64,000 nt of DNA, taken from NCBI RefSeq assembly GCF_013184545.1, contig NZ_JAAOJA010000010.1:62001-126000 (forward strand). The letters are read 5' to 3'. This DNA is from Pseudomonas tumuqii (GTDB lineage: Bacteria > Pseudomonadota > Gammaproteobacteria > Pseudomonadales > Pseudomonadaceae). The notes beneath the pieces were generated by a model. It saw only the letters and a program-made list of their open reading frames with translations, searched no databases and was not told the origin of the DNA. The translations under genes and the position numbers were made by a program. Shown here one piece after another: positions 1 through 8,134 of the stretch. Position 1 is the first letter of the stretch. Each line of letters opens with the position of its first letter.

Positions 1-2465
1 AAGCAGGTGCCGAGCTTGCGCAGGAAGGGTCCGGCGATACGCTGCCCGGCCAGTTCACGCTTGGCGACGAAGCTGAACTCGGCAGGCAACGCCGCGCAGA
101 GCAGCAACCCGTCGAGGTAACTGGCATGGTTGGCGACCAGCACCCGCACCTCCTGCCGGCGCAGCCTGTCCAGGCGTTCGATATGCACGGGGATGCCCGC
201 CAGACGCAGGAACAGGCGCGCCGCGGCCCCGGTCAAGCGGCGGCGCCAGGTCAGCCGCGGCAGCAGTGCCACGGCCGTCCAGGTCAGGCTGCCGAGTAGC
301 CCGAGCAACCCCCAGAAATACCCGGCATAGAGCGCGGTCTGAACGCTGCGCCAGCCGCGGCCGAGTTGCGCCCGCGCCGCCGACTGCGCCAGGCGCAGCA
401 GTTGCCGCCACACCGGACGCCCCGCCCGGCCTACCTCGCCGCGCTCGTACAGCTCGCGGCTGGCGGCGCGGCGGATCTTGCCGCTGGAGGTTTTCAGTAC
501 GCTGTGCGGCGGCGCCAGGACGATATCGTCCGGCGGCACCCCGGTCAGGTCGACGGCGATCCGCCGGATCTGCTGCTGCAGACGTTGCCGCACGTGGGCC
601 TCCTTCTCGTTGGTTTCCGCCAGCACCACCAGGCGCTCGCTGGCACTGGCCGGGTCGCCACTGCCGAACACCGCGACGCAGCCTTTGCGCAGGCCCGGCA
701 GGCTGCCGACCGCGGTCTCGACGTCGTAGGGATAGATGTTGCGCCCGCCGCGAATGATCAGGTCCTTGGCCCGCCCACTCAGATAGATCTCGCCTGCGGC
801 CATATAGGCCAGGTCGAGCGAGTCGATCCATTCGCCATGGCGCACCCGCTGGCTCTCCTGCGGGTTATGGAAATAGCCGCTGCTGGTCGACGGCCCCTTG
901 AATTGCAGATGGCCCTCGCTGCGTTCGGGCAGTTCGATATCGTGGTCATCGACGATCCGCACCTGGTGCCCCGGCAGCGGCCGCCCGCAGCTGACGAAGC
1001 GCAGCGCATCGGCACTTCCCGGCTCGGCGTGCACAGCCTTGCCCCGGGCCTGGAACGGCTCGCGCCGGATCCAGTCGATCAGCAGCCCGCTGTCCATCGG
1101 CGGGAAGGCCACGCCCAGGGTCGCCTCGGCCAGGCCATAGACCGGGGCCAGCGCAGCCGGCTGCAGCCCACAGCGGCCGAAGCGCTCGGCGAAGCGTTGC
1201 AGGGTGTCCGGGCTGACCGGCTCGGCGCCGTTGCAGGCCAGGCGCCAACTGCTCAGGTCGAGGCCCTCGATCTCGCTGTCGGTGAGCTTGCCCAGGCACA
1301 GTTCGTAGGCGAAATTCGGTGCCGCCGACAGCGTGCCGCGGAAGCGCTGGATGGTCTCCAGCCAGCGCAGCGGCCGGGCGAGGAACGCCAGCGGCGACAT
1401 CAGCACTAGGACGAAACCGTAATACAGGCTGCCGAACCAGGCGCCGATCAGGCCCATGTCGTGGTACATCGGCAGCCAGCTGACGAACACATCCTCGGCG
1501 CTGACGCGAAACGCCGTCCCCATCGCGCGCAGGTTGGCCAGCAGGTTGGCGTGGCTGATCATCACCCCCTTGGGCTGGCCGGTACTGCCCGAGGTGTACT
1601 GCAGGAACGCCAGATCCTCGGCCTGGCGCCTGCTCGCCAGGAAGGTACCGGGCTCGGCGGACAACTCGGCCACCGTGGCGATCTCGCGCAGGCTCGGCAC
1701 CTGCGACTTGAGCAGGCGGGCGAGCAGTTTGGCTTCGCTCACGGTGATCAGCATGGTCGCCTCGGCATTGCCCAGAATGCCGGCCTGGCGGCGCAGGTGC
1801 TCCTCGATCTGCGACAGGCGCATGGGCGGATAGATCGGCACCGGCACGCCGCCGGCGAGGAGGATGCCGAAGAAGCCGAAGAGGAAGTCCCGGCCGGTCG
1901 GCAGCATCAGCGCCACCCGCTGCCCGGCACGCAGGCCGCGCTGCTGCAAGCCACTGGCAACCGCCCGGGCGCCCTGCTGCAAGGCCAGGTAGCTGATGTC
2001 TTCGGGCACATCGCTATCGCCCAGCAGACGCACATGAATGCGCTGCGGGTGCTGCTGCACATGCCAGTCGAGCACCTCGATCAGGGTCTGCGCAGCGTCC
2101 GGCGCGAGCCGCTCCTGCGGGCCGACGGGCAAGCGCTCGACGCTGCCGCGCGGCTCCGGCCCCGGCCCGACTGTCGGGGCGCATGCCAGCAGCGCCTCGA
2201 GCACATCGCCCGGGGTCTCCGCCGAGGCGAACAGCGCTTCCGGCAAACGCACGCCGAACTCGCGCTCGACACGCGACCACAGCTCGACCCGGGCCAGACT
2301 GTCCAGCCCCAGATCGCTGTCGAGTACGCTGTGCAGGCTGACGGGTGAGTCCTGCGCCGCATCGGGGCGCAGCTCGACAAGCGTCTGTCGAACGATGCGT
2401 AACAGTCGTTGCGCCGCAGCCGCTGAATCGGGATGGGCGCGTGTTGCATGAGGCAAACGACTCAT
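1..2465 (-). CDS. ACP / fatty acyl-AMP ligase / PlsC acyltransferase fusion (3' end beyond window)
   Basis: The reading frame is open from an ATG at 2465 to the window edge (about 821 codons seen). Residues about 25-105 form an acyl carrier protein domain whose phosphopantetheine serine is Ser56 in LGLDSL. The adenylate-forming domain follows, with the AMP-binding signature YTSGSTGQPKG and the later motifs YGLAEATLG and SGRAKDLIIRGG. After a hydrophobic stretch an acyltransferase domain begins, with the PlsC-type motif NHASYLDG near the window edge. By family knowledge the protein activates a fatty acid as acyl-AMP, can load it on its own carrier domain and transfer it to an acceptor lipid. 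The acceptor is not evident. The start is supported by GGAGAGGGG upstream. Its C-terminus is outside the window. Confidence 0.85.
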   Translation of the reverse strand, partial: MSRLPHATRAHPDSAAAAQRLLRIVRQTLVELRPDAAQDSPVSLHSVLDSDLGLDSLARVELWSRVEREFGVRLPEALFASAETPGDVLEALLACAPTVGPGPEPRGSVERLPVGPQERLAPDAAQTLIEVLDWHVQQHPQRIHVRLLGDSDVPEDISYLALQQGARAVASGLQQRGLRAGQRVALMLPTGRDFLFGFFGILLAGGVPVPIYPPMRLSQIEEHLRRQAGILGNAEATMLITVSEAKLLARLLKSQVPSLREIATVAELSAEPGTFLASRRQAEDLAFLQYTSGSTGQPKGVMISHANLLANLRAMGTAFRVSAEDVFVSWLPMYHDMGLIGAWFGSLYYGFVLVLMSPLAFLARPLRWLETIQRFRGTLSAAPNFAYELCLGKLTDSEIEGLDLSSWRLACNGAEPVSPDTLQRFAERFGRCGLQPAALAPVYGLAEATLGVAFPPMDSGLLIDWIRREPFQARGKAVHAEPGSADALRFVSCGRPLPGHQVRIVDDHDIELPERSEGHLQFKGPSTSSGYFHNPQESQRVRHGEWIDSLDLAYMAAGEIYLSGRAKDLIIRGGRNIYPYDVETAVGSLPGLRKGCVAVFGSGDPASASERLVVLAETNEKEAHVRQRLQQQIRRIAVDLTGVPPDDIVLAPPHSVLKTSSGKIRRAASRELYERGEVGRAGRPVWRQLLRLAQSAARAQLGRGWRSVQTALYAGYFWGLLGLLGSLTWTAVALLPRLTWRRRLTGAAARLFLRLAGIPVHIERLDRLRRQEVRVLVANHASYLDGLLLCAALPAEFSFVAKRELAGQRIAGPFLRKLGTC

Positions 2466-2656
2466 CGGCGACCCCTCTCCGGGTGGGCAGTCTTGGCGAC
2501 CACCCTCGCCCGAAAACAATAAGCCTTTGCCGGCGCTGGCGATAATAACCTCTGGCCCATACCAGGCCCGTGGTTATAGCGCGGTCGTCTCTCGCCGAGC
2601 GGGCTGTTAGGATCTCTTGATCCACAATTGTCCAGCGCCAACCCGGAGTGCCCGCC

Positions 2657-3946
2657 ATGCCCCCCAGCCTCGCCCCCGGAGTCACACGCCGCGAAGCCTG
2701 GGCCTGGGCGATGTACGATTTCGCCAACTCCGGCTACACCACGGTGGTGATCACCGCGGTGTTCAACGCCTACTTCGTCGCCGTGGTGGCCGAAGGCGCG
2801 ACCTGGGGCACCCTGGCCTGGACCAGCGCCATCGCCCTCTCCTATGCCCTGATCATCCTCAGCGCACCCGTGCTCGGTGCCTACGCCGATGCCTATGCCT
2901 GCAAGAAGCGCCTGCTGCTGCTCTGCACCTTCGGCTGCGTAATCTTCACCGCCGGCCTGGCGCTGGCCGGGTCGGGTGCACTGGCGATCGCCATCGTCTT
3001 CGTCGTGCTGTCAAACTTCTGCTTCGGCAGCGGCGAGAACCTGATCGCCGCCTTCCTCCCGGAAATCGCCCGCGAGGAGGCCATCGGCCGGGTCTCCGGC
3101 TGGGGCTGGGGTTTCGGTTATCTCGGCGGCCTGCTCAGCCTCGGCGCCAGCCTGGCCTACGTCAGCTGGGCCCAGGCCCAGGGCCACACGGCGGCGCAGT
3201 TCGTGCCGGTGTGCATGCTGCTCACCGCGATCCTGTTCGCCCTGGCCAGCCTGCCGACCTTCCTGTTCCTGCGCGAGCGCAGCCAGGCGCAGCCGCAACC
3301 GGATGCCCGCCACAGCGCGCGGGTGGCCTTCGCCCGCTTTGCCCAGACGGTCCGCGAAGCCGGGCGCTATCGCGACCTGCTGCGCTTTCTCGCCTGCACC
3401 CTGTGCTACCAGGCCGGGATCGCCGCGGTGGTGACCCTGGCGGCCATCTATGCCACCCAGGCCATGGGCTTCACCACCCAGGACACCCTCAAGCTGATCC
3501 TCCTGGTGAATGTCACCGCCTCGCTCGGCGCCGTGCTGTTCGGCTATGTGCAGGATCGCCTCGGTCATCTCGCCACCCTGACCCTGACCCTGTTCGGCTG
3601 GCTGCTGATGATTGGCCTGGCCTGGGCCGCCGAGGGGCCGCCGCTGTTCTGGCTGGCGGCAAATATTGCCGGTTTGTGCATGGGCGCCAGCCAGTCGGCC
3701 GGGCGCGCCATCGTCGGCCTGCTGGCGCCGCCATCGCGGCGCGCGGAGTTCTACGGCCTGTGGGGCCAGGCGGTGAAGCTGTCGTCGATCATCGGACCGA
3801 TGACCTACGGCCTGACCAGTTGGCTGACCGCCGGCGACCACCGCCTGGCGATGCTGATCACTGGCAGCTACTTCGTTCTCGGCCTGCTGATCCTCGCCAG
3901 CGTCGACCTTGCGCGCGGCCGCCGTGCGGCACTGGCCGACTGGTAA
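2657..3946 (+). CDS. MFS transporter, UMF1 (Atg22-like) family
   Basis: This is a polytopic inner-membrane protein of about 429 residues with roughly twelve hydrophobic segments. The N-terminal signature WAWAMYDFANSGY is characteristic of the UMF1/Atg22-like branch of the major facilitator superfamily. Substrates of bacterial members are mostly unknown, so none is assigned. A GTG nine bases upstream could also start the frame, but CGGAG overlaps that codon and sits eight bases before the ATG at 2657, which is preferred. It is divergent from the acyl-AMP ligase gene with a 190-bp gap that should hold both promoters. Confidence 0.88.
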   Translation: MPPSLAPGVTRREAWAWAMYDFANSGYTTVVITAVFNAYFVAVVAEGATWGTLAWTSAIALSYALIILSAPVLGAYADAYACKKRLLLLCTFGCVIFTAGLALAGSGALAIAIVFVVLSNFCFGSGENLIAAFLPEIAREEAIGRVSGWGWGFGYLGGLLSLGASLAYVSWAQAQGHTAAQFVPVCMLLTAILFALASLPTFLFLRERSQAQPQPDARHSARVAFARFAQTVREAGRYRDLLRFLACTLCYQAGIAAVVTLAAIYATQAMGFTTQDTLKLILLVNVTASLGAVLFGYVQDRLGHLATLTLTLFGWLLMIGLAWAAEGPPLFWLAANIAGLCMGASQSAGRAIVGLLAPPSRRAEFYGLWGQAVKLSSIIGPMTYGLTSWLTAGDHRLAMLITGSYFVLGLLILASVDLARGRRAALADW

Positions 3947-3960
3947 GGCCCAGGCACCAC

Positions 3961-4779
3961 CTACTGACGACTGGCATCGAGCATCCACGACTCCAGGCGG
4001 CGGCCGAATGCCAGCTCGACCCGCACCTGCGGCCGCTCCTCGCGATAGGCGCCACCCTGCTGCCAGTCGCTGAACACCTCGCGCAGGGCATGCGGCACCG
4101 TGATCCGCGTATGGTCGGGGTAGATAGCCGCGGCAAACCCGCCCGCCCCCGGCTTGCCACTGTCGGCATGGGGCTTCAGGCGCCCGCCCAGCAACAGGTA
4201 GCGCTGGCGATCCGGGTAGGCCTGGCGCAGCGCCTGGGCGTCGAGCCCGGCATCGACCAGGAACAGGCGGCTGTCGCGTCGCTCGGCCTGGACCAGTTGC
4301 TCCCGCTGGCTGTCGCGCTGGCGTTGCAGCTCCTGATCATCCGGCCGACTGCGCACGCGCGCCTCGGCCTCGGCCAGCGCCTGACGCGCGCTCTGCAGCT
4401 GGCGCTGGTAGGCCGGACCGTCGAGTTCCAGCACCAGCACGACCGGGCGGGCCAATTGCCGGTTGAGGCGCTGCGGCCAATCGTCCCGGGTGAAATCGGG
4501 CACCTGGAAACCCAGGGCCTGCAGCTTGTTTGCGCTCAACCAGTCGACCCGGCCGTACTCGTCCGCGCGGCGCCACAGCAGCTGCACGCGCAGGCCGCTG
4601 TTGTCCTCGCGCTGGAACCAGTCGCCGTAGGGCAGCTGCAGTTCGCGCTCGCTCAGGGTCAGGCGGCTCTCCGGCGCGCCGCTGCGGTTGTAGTAGACCC
4701 CGGCCAGGGCCACGGCATTGCTCAGCAGGATCAGGCCGAGGCCCAGCCATAGGCGCCGGCGCGTGCTCCAGAGGTTCAT
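3961..4779 (-). CDS. DUF4824-like membrane-anchored protein
   Basis: A protein of about 272 residues with one N-terminal transmembrane helix (residues about 8-27) and a large soluble part expected in the periplasm. That part contains an LPYGDWF segment and a charged, probably coiled-coil stretch around residues 130-170. The start overlaps the stop of the upstream DUF2157 gene in an ATGA, so the two are translationally coupled and probably work together in the envelope. The family assignment to DUF4824 is from memory of similar gene pairs and is moderately sure. The YGDW segment also recalls the GDYXXLXY proteins that accompany DUF2157 elsewhere. Function unknown. Confidence 0.75.
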   Translation of the reverse strand: MNLWSTRRRLWLGLGLILLSNAVALAGVYYNRSGAPESRLTLSERELQLPYGDWFQREDNSGLRVQLLWRRADEYGRVDWLSANKLQALGFQVPDFTRDDWPQRLNRQLARPVVLVLELDGPAYQRQLQSARQALAEAEARVRSRPDDQELQRQRDSQREQLVQAERRDSRLFLVDAGLDAQALRQAYPDRQRYLLLGGRLKPHADSGKPGAGGFAAAIYPDHTRITVPHALREVFSDWQQGGAYREERPQVRVELAFGRRLESWMLDASRQ

Positions 4780-5843
4780 TGCGCACCCTCCTGGGCGCTT
4801 CTGCGCCAGCGTTGCAGCAGGGCCAGGAGCAACAGCGAGAGCAGGCCCAGCAGCAGGAAGAACAGGTACTTGGGCAGCAGCTGCCACCACCAGTCGAACA
4901 GCTTGGCGTAGAGGAAGATCACCGCGAACAGCAGGCCGATATTGACCAGCTCCGCCCAGCCGCGACGAATCCCTTGCCAGATCACCAGCCCGGCGAGGGG
5001 GAAGCTGAGCAACTGGTAAACCGTCTCGATCGTCCCGCTCGACCAGGGCAGGTAGCTGCTGGCGCCCCAGTAGGACAACAGCAACACGGGGACGAACAGG
5101 AAGAGCAGCGCCATGCCGCGATAGAGGCTGGCGAAGCCGCTGTAGCGCGCCTGCTCGAACAGCTGCGGCACGGCCAACAGCAGCAGCGCCACCGGCAGGA
5201 AGTTCTCCGGCCGCTGGCCCACCGAAAACCAGTAGAAGCCGCCCCAGGCGTTGCAGCGAATCGCCACGAACAGCCCCAGGCAGAGGATGCCGGCGGCCAG
5301 CAGCAGGCGTTGCCGGCACTGGTAGGCGAGCAGCAGGGCCAGCGCGCCCCAGGGCAGCAGGGCCCGGTCCGAGGGGGTGATGTTGAAGATCTGGCCGAGC
5401 ATGCTCAGGTTCAGCACGAAGCAGACGAAACTCAGCAGCGCCGCCAGCTTGGCGTAGTAACCGGAACGGTCGCGCGCCTGAATCCAGAAGGTCAGCAGTA
5501 CACTGCCGAGTGCGCTGCCGAGCAGGATCGCCACCTGCGCCGCCTCGTTGAACAGCCCCCAGAACTGATAGAAGAGGAAGAACACCCCGGCCGCCAGGGC
5601 CAGGGAGCCGAACAGCGAGGCGATCCGCATGCCCAGCGACAACTGCCGCGAGCGCTGGTCGGCATCGATATCCAGGGTACTGGCGAAATGGCTGAGCAGG
5701 CGCTGGTGATAGAGGCTGATCGCCACCTGCTGCTCCGGCGTCAGGCTAACCACCTGTTCGGCCTGCAACTGCGCCAGTTCCTGCTGGAAGGCGTGAATCC
5801 GCTCGGCGCGCTGCTGCGCCTGCTCACGGGTTTGATCGGGCAT
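4776..5843 (-). CDS. DUF2157 domain multipass membrane protein
   Basis: About 355 residues. The N-terminal 75 residues are soluble and helical (Gln- and Glu-rich), matching the DUF2157 head. They are followed by about ten to twelve closely packed hydrophobic segments. The ATG at 5843 is chosen over an upstream in-frame start because GAAAGAG lies just before it and the extra 21 residues would not resemble the family. The stop overlaps the next gene's start by four bases (ATGA), so it is co-translated with the DUF4824-like protein. Function is unknown; the pair is expected to form an inner-membrane complex. Confidence 0.82.
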   Translation of the reverse strand: MPDQTREQAQQRAERIHAFQQELAQLQAEQVVSLTPEQQVAISLYHQRLLSHFASTLDIDADQRSRQLSLGMRIASLFGSLALAAGVFFLFYQFWGLFNEAAQVAILLGSALGSVLLTFWIQARDRSGYYAKLAALLSFVCFVLNLSMLGQIFNITPSDRALLPWGALALLLAYQCRQRLLLAAGILCLGLFVAIRCNAWGGFYWFSVGQRPENFLPVALLLLAVPQLFEQARYSGFASLYRGMALLFLFVPVLLLSYWGASSYLPWSSGTIETVYQLLSFPLAGLVIWQGIRRGWAELVNIGLLFAVIFLYAKLFDWWWQLLPKYLFFLLLGLLSLLLLALLQRWRRSAQEGAQ

Positions 5844-5947
5844 GGGCACTCTTTCGCATGGTGACTGCCGACAGCCTAGTGCGCCCTTGGCAATTTCACC
5901 ATGCATCTGCCGTAGGGATCATCAGCGTCATGCTGCGCCGCAGGCCT

Positions 5948-6513
5948 GGTGCGCACGGCCTAGGCGGCCCCGCGCACCCTACGGAATGGAGCCAGCGCAT
6001 CGTAGGAGCGGGGGCGACGCCCAGTCCCATGCCCACGAACAGCTATTCCACCAACAACGCCGCCAGCGCCGTGCGCAAGCGTTCGGGAATCGGCAACGGC
6101 CGGTTGCTCGCCCGCTCGACGAACACCTGGACGAAGCGCCCGGCCGCGCAGGCCTGTTCCTCGCCCTGCTTGAACACCGCCAGCTCGTACTGCACCGAGC
6201 TGTTGCCCAGTTTGCCGACCCGCAGGCCGATCTCGATGCGCTCGGGGAAGGCGATGGAGGCGAAGTAGTCGCAGCTGGAACTGACGACGAAACCGACCAC
6301 CTCGCCGTTGTGGATATCCAGGCCGCCGACCTCGATCAGGTAGGCGTTCACCGCGCTGTCGAAGTAGCTGTAGTAGGTGACGTTATTCACATGGCCGTAG
6401 ATATCGTTGTCGTGCCAGCGCGTGGTGATCGGCTGGAAGTGCAGGTAATCGCGGCGCAGGTGCTGGGGTGGGTTCATTGAGTGTCCTTGGGGTAGGGTGC
6501 GCTGTGCGCACCA
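5948..6513. repeat. palindromic GTGCGC intergenic repeats flanking the thioesterase gene
   Basis: Two copies of a short repeat based on 'tagggtgcgctgtgcgcacca' lie here, a spaced one at 5948-5983 and a compact one at 6493-6513, on either side of the thioesterase gene. The same unit recurs at 7757-7777, 21147-21167, 21251-21271 and 48537-48557. It looks like a REP-type dispersed palindrome. Confidence 0.7.
6043..6477 (-). CDS. acyl-CoA thioesterase, 4-hydroxybenzoyl-CoA thioesterase-like hotdog fold
   Basis: A 144-residue single hotdog-fold protein. The motif WHDNDIYGHVNNVTYYSYFD at residues about 21-40 carries the catalytic Asp and the HVNN helix start typical of the YbgC/FcbC group. It should hydrolyse acyl-CoA in the cytoplasm; chain-length preference cannot be read from sequence. 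It stands in a minus-strand run with the iron alcohol dehydrogenase and 3-hydroxyacyl-CoA dehydrogenase genes, which suits a role in acyl-CoA turnover. The length is normal and the start is the only ATG that keeps the conserved motif. Confidence 0.9.
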   Translation of the reverse strand: MNPPQHLRRDYLHFQPITTRWHDNDIYGHVNNVTYYSYFDSAVNAYLIEVGGLDIHNGEVVGFVVSSSCDYFASIAFPERIEIGLRVGKLGNSSVQYELAVFKQGEEQACAAGRFVQVFVERASNRPLPIPERLRTALAALLVE

Positions 6514-6525
6514 ACGGGGCTCGCC

Positions 6526-7689
6526 TCAATAGGCCGACTGGTAGATCGCCAGGGCGTGCGCCTCGGTCATCTCGCGCGGATTATTCGCCAGCAGGCGCTG
6601 CTGCAGCATGGCGTCGGCCGCCAGTTGCGCGAGCATCTCCTGCGGCACCCCGGCGTCACGCAAACGGGTGGGTAGGCCGCAGCGTTCGCTGCAATCGGCC
6701 AGTTCGAGGATGAACTGCTCGGTCTGCTCCATGGCGCTACCGGGGCGCATCTTGGCACCCAGCACCAGCGGCGCCAGTTCGGCATACAGCGGCGCGGCCA
6801 CCGAGGCATTGAAGCCCAGCACGTGCGGCAGCACCAGGGCGTTGCTCAGGCCGTGGGGAATGTGGAAGTGCCCACCGAGCGGATAGGCCAGCGCATGCAC
6901 CGCCGCCACCGGCGCATTGGCGAACGCCTGGCCGGCCAGGCAGGCGCCGAGCAGCATGGCCTGGCGCGCCCGGCGGTTGCTGCCGTTGTGCACCGCCTCG
7001 TCCAGATTGGCGGCGAGCAGACGCAGCGCCTCGCGCGCCAGCAGGTCGGACAGCGGGTTCTTCTTCAGCGCGCTGGTGTAGGCCTCGATGGCATGCACCA
7101 TGGCGTCGATGCCGGTGGCGGCGGTCACCGCCGGCGGCAGGCCGAGGGTCAGGTCGGCGTCGAGCAGCGCCAGGTCCGGCAGCAACAGCGGCGAGACCAC
7201 GCCCTGCTTGGTCGTGGCGCCGGTGGTGACGATCGCCACCGGGGTGACCTCCGAGCCGGTACCGGCGGTGGTCGGCACCTGGATCAACGGCAAGCGCCGG
7301 CCCCTGGCATTGCCGACGCCGTAGAGGTCGGCCAGTTGCTGGCTGCAGTCGGGATGGGCGAGCAACGCGACCAGCTTGGCCACGTCCATCGAACTGCCGC
7401 CGCCGAAGCCGATGATCAGTTCGGCCTTGAGCTCCCTGGCCTGCGCCACCGCGCTCTGCACTATGGCTTCCGGCGGGTCGGCCAGCACCTGATCGAACAC
7501 CTGGGCGGTCACCCCTTCCAGCAGGAAGCCGGGCAACACCTCGGCGAGCAGACCGAGGTGGGTGATACCGGGATCGGTGACGATCAATACCGCCTTGGCG
7601 CCGCGTTCGACGCACAAGGCCGCCAGCCGACGGGCGGAACCGGCTTCGCAGATGATCTGCGCGGTGGTGGCGAAGCTGAATGGCTGCAT
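6526..7689 (-). CDS. iron-containing alcohol dehydrogenase
   Basis: A 387-residue group III (Fe-dependent) alcohol dehydrogenase. Visible marks are the NAD-binding GFGGGSSMD, the PTTAGTGSEVTP loop, and the metal-binding segments GIDAMVHAIEAY and HFHIPHGLSNA. The family reduces or oxidises primary alcohols and aldehydes with NAD(P). The start is the ATG at 7689, which gives the usual family N-terminus; a longer frame upstream only reads through a GTGCGC repeat. It lies 98 bp after the end of the acyl-CoA dehydrogenase remnant and may be transcribed with the 3-hydroxyacyl-CoA dehydrogenase gene. The substrate is unknown. Confidence 0.93.
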   Translation of the reverse strand: MQPFSFATTAQIICEAGSARRLAALCVERGAKAVLIVTDPGITHLGLLAEVLPGFLLEGVTAQVFDQVLADPPEAIVQSAVAQARELKAELIIGFGGGSSMDVAKLVALLAHPDCSQQLADLYGVGNARGRRLPLIQVPTTAGTGSEVTPVAIVTTGATTKQGVVSPLLLPDLALLDADLTLGLPPAVTAATGIDAMVHAIEAYTSALKKNPLSDLLAREALRLLAANLDEAVHNGSNRRARQAMLLGACLAGQAFANAPVAAVHALAYPLGGHFHIPHGLSNALVLPHVLGFNASVAAPLYAELAPLVLGAKMRPGSAMEQTEQFILELADCSERCGLPTRLRDAGVPQEMLAQLAADAMLQQRLLANNPREMTEAHALAIYQSAY

Positions 7690-7756
7690 TGTTGTGCTCC
7701 TCTGGTTGTTCGGCACAGCCAAGGCGGTGACTCGGTGAGCACGGCGCATGAACCCA

Positions 7757-7777
7757 TAGGGTGCGCCGTGCGCACCA
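7757..7777. repeat. GTGCGC palindromic repeat
   Basis: A copy of the 21-base 'tagggtgcgccgtgcgcacca' unit in the gap between the alcohol dehydrogenase and the acyl-CoA dehydrogenase remnant. Confidence 0.65.
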
Positions 7778-7787
7778 AAGCCCGCCA

Positions 7788-8134
7788 CTAAAATGCGAAA
7801 CTCGCCTCCGGCATGGCCATCAGCCAGTCCGCGCCTCCAAGCAGTGCTTCGCGGTGGCCGCTGACGCGCGGCAGCACGCGCTTGAAGTAGAAGGTCGCGC
7901 TGTACAGTTTGGCCTGGTAGAAGGCCGCTTCGGCAGCGCCTCGTCCAGTAGATCCTGCGCCCAGCCGTTGTCAACGTATTGCCGGTAGGCCGCGGCGTAG
8001 CGCGCGCCCTCCTCCAGCACGCCGTCGATCAGTTCGCGTTCGAGGCCGTTGCCGAGCAGCGCGCAGTGACCGCCGACATCGAACAGCGCGTGGAGGACGA
8101 AGCGCATGTCGCGCAGCGGCGCCTGGTAACTCAT
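7788..8134 (-). pseudogene. acyl-CoA dehydrogenase remnant (N- and C-terminal pieces only)
   Basis: The frame starting at the ATG at 8134 gives MSYQAPLRDMRFVLHALFDV, the typical beginning of the about 600-residue acyl-CoA dehydrogenases. It jumps prematurely to AYRQYVDNGW and then runs out of frame. A shifted frame then supplies the true family C-terminus, from AEAAFYQAKLYSATFYFKRV to a TAG at 7788. Only about 115 codons of an expected ~600 remain, so at least two deletions, one with a frameshift, removed the catalytic core. The start still overlaps the stop of the upstream 3-hydroxyacyl-CoA dehydrogenase gene (ATGA), showing that the two once formed a coupled beta-oxidation pair. No functional enzyme can be made. 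Confidence 0.88.
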
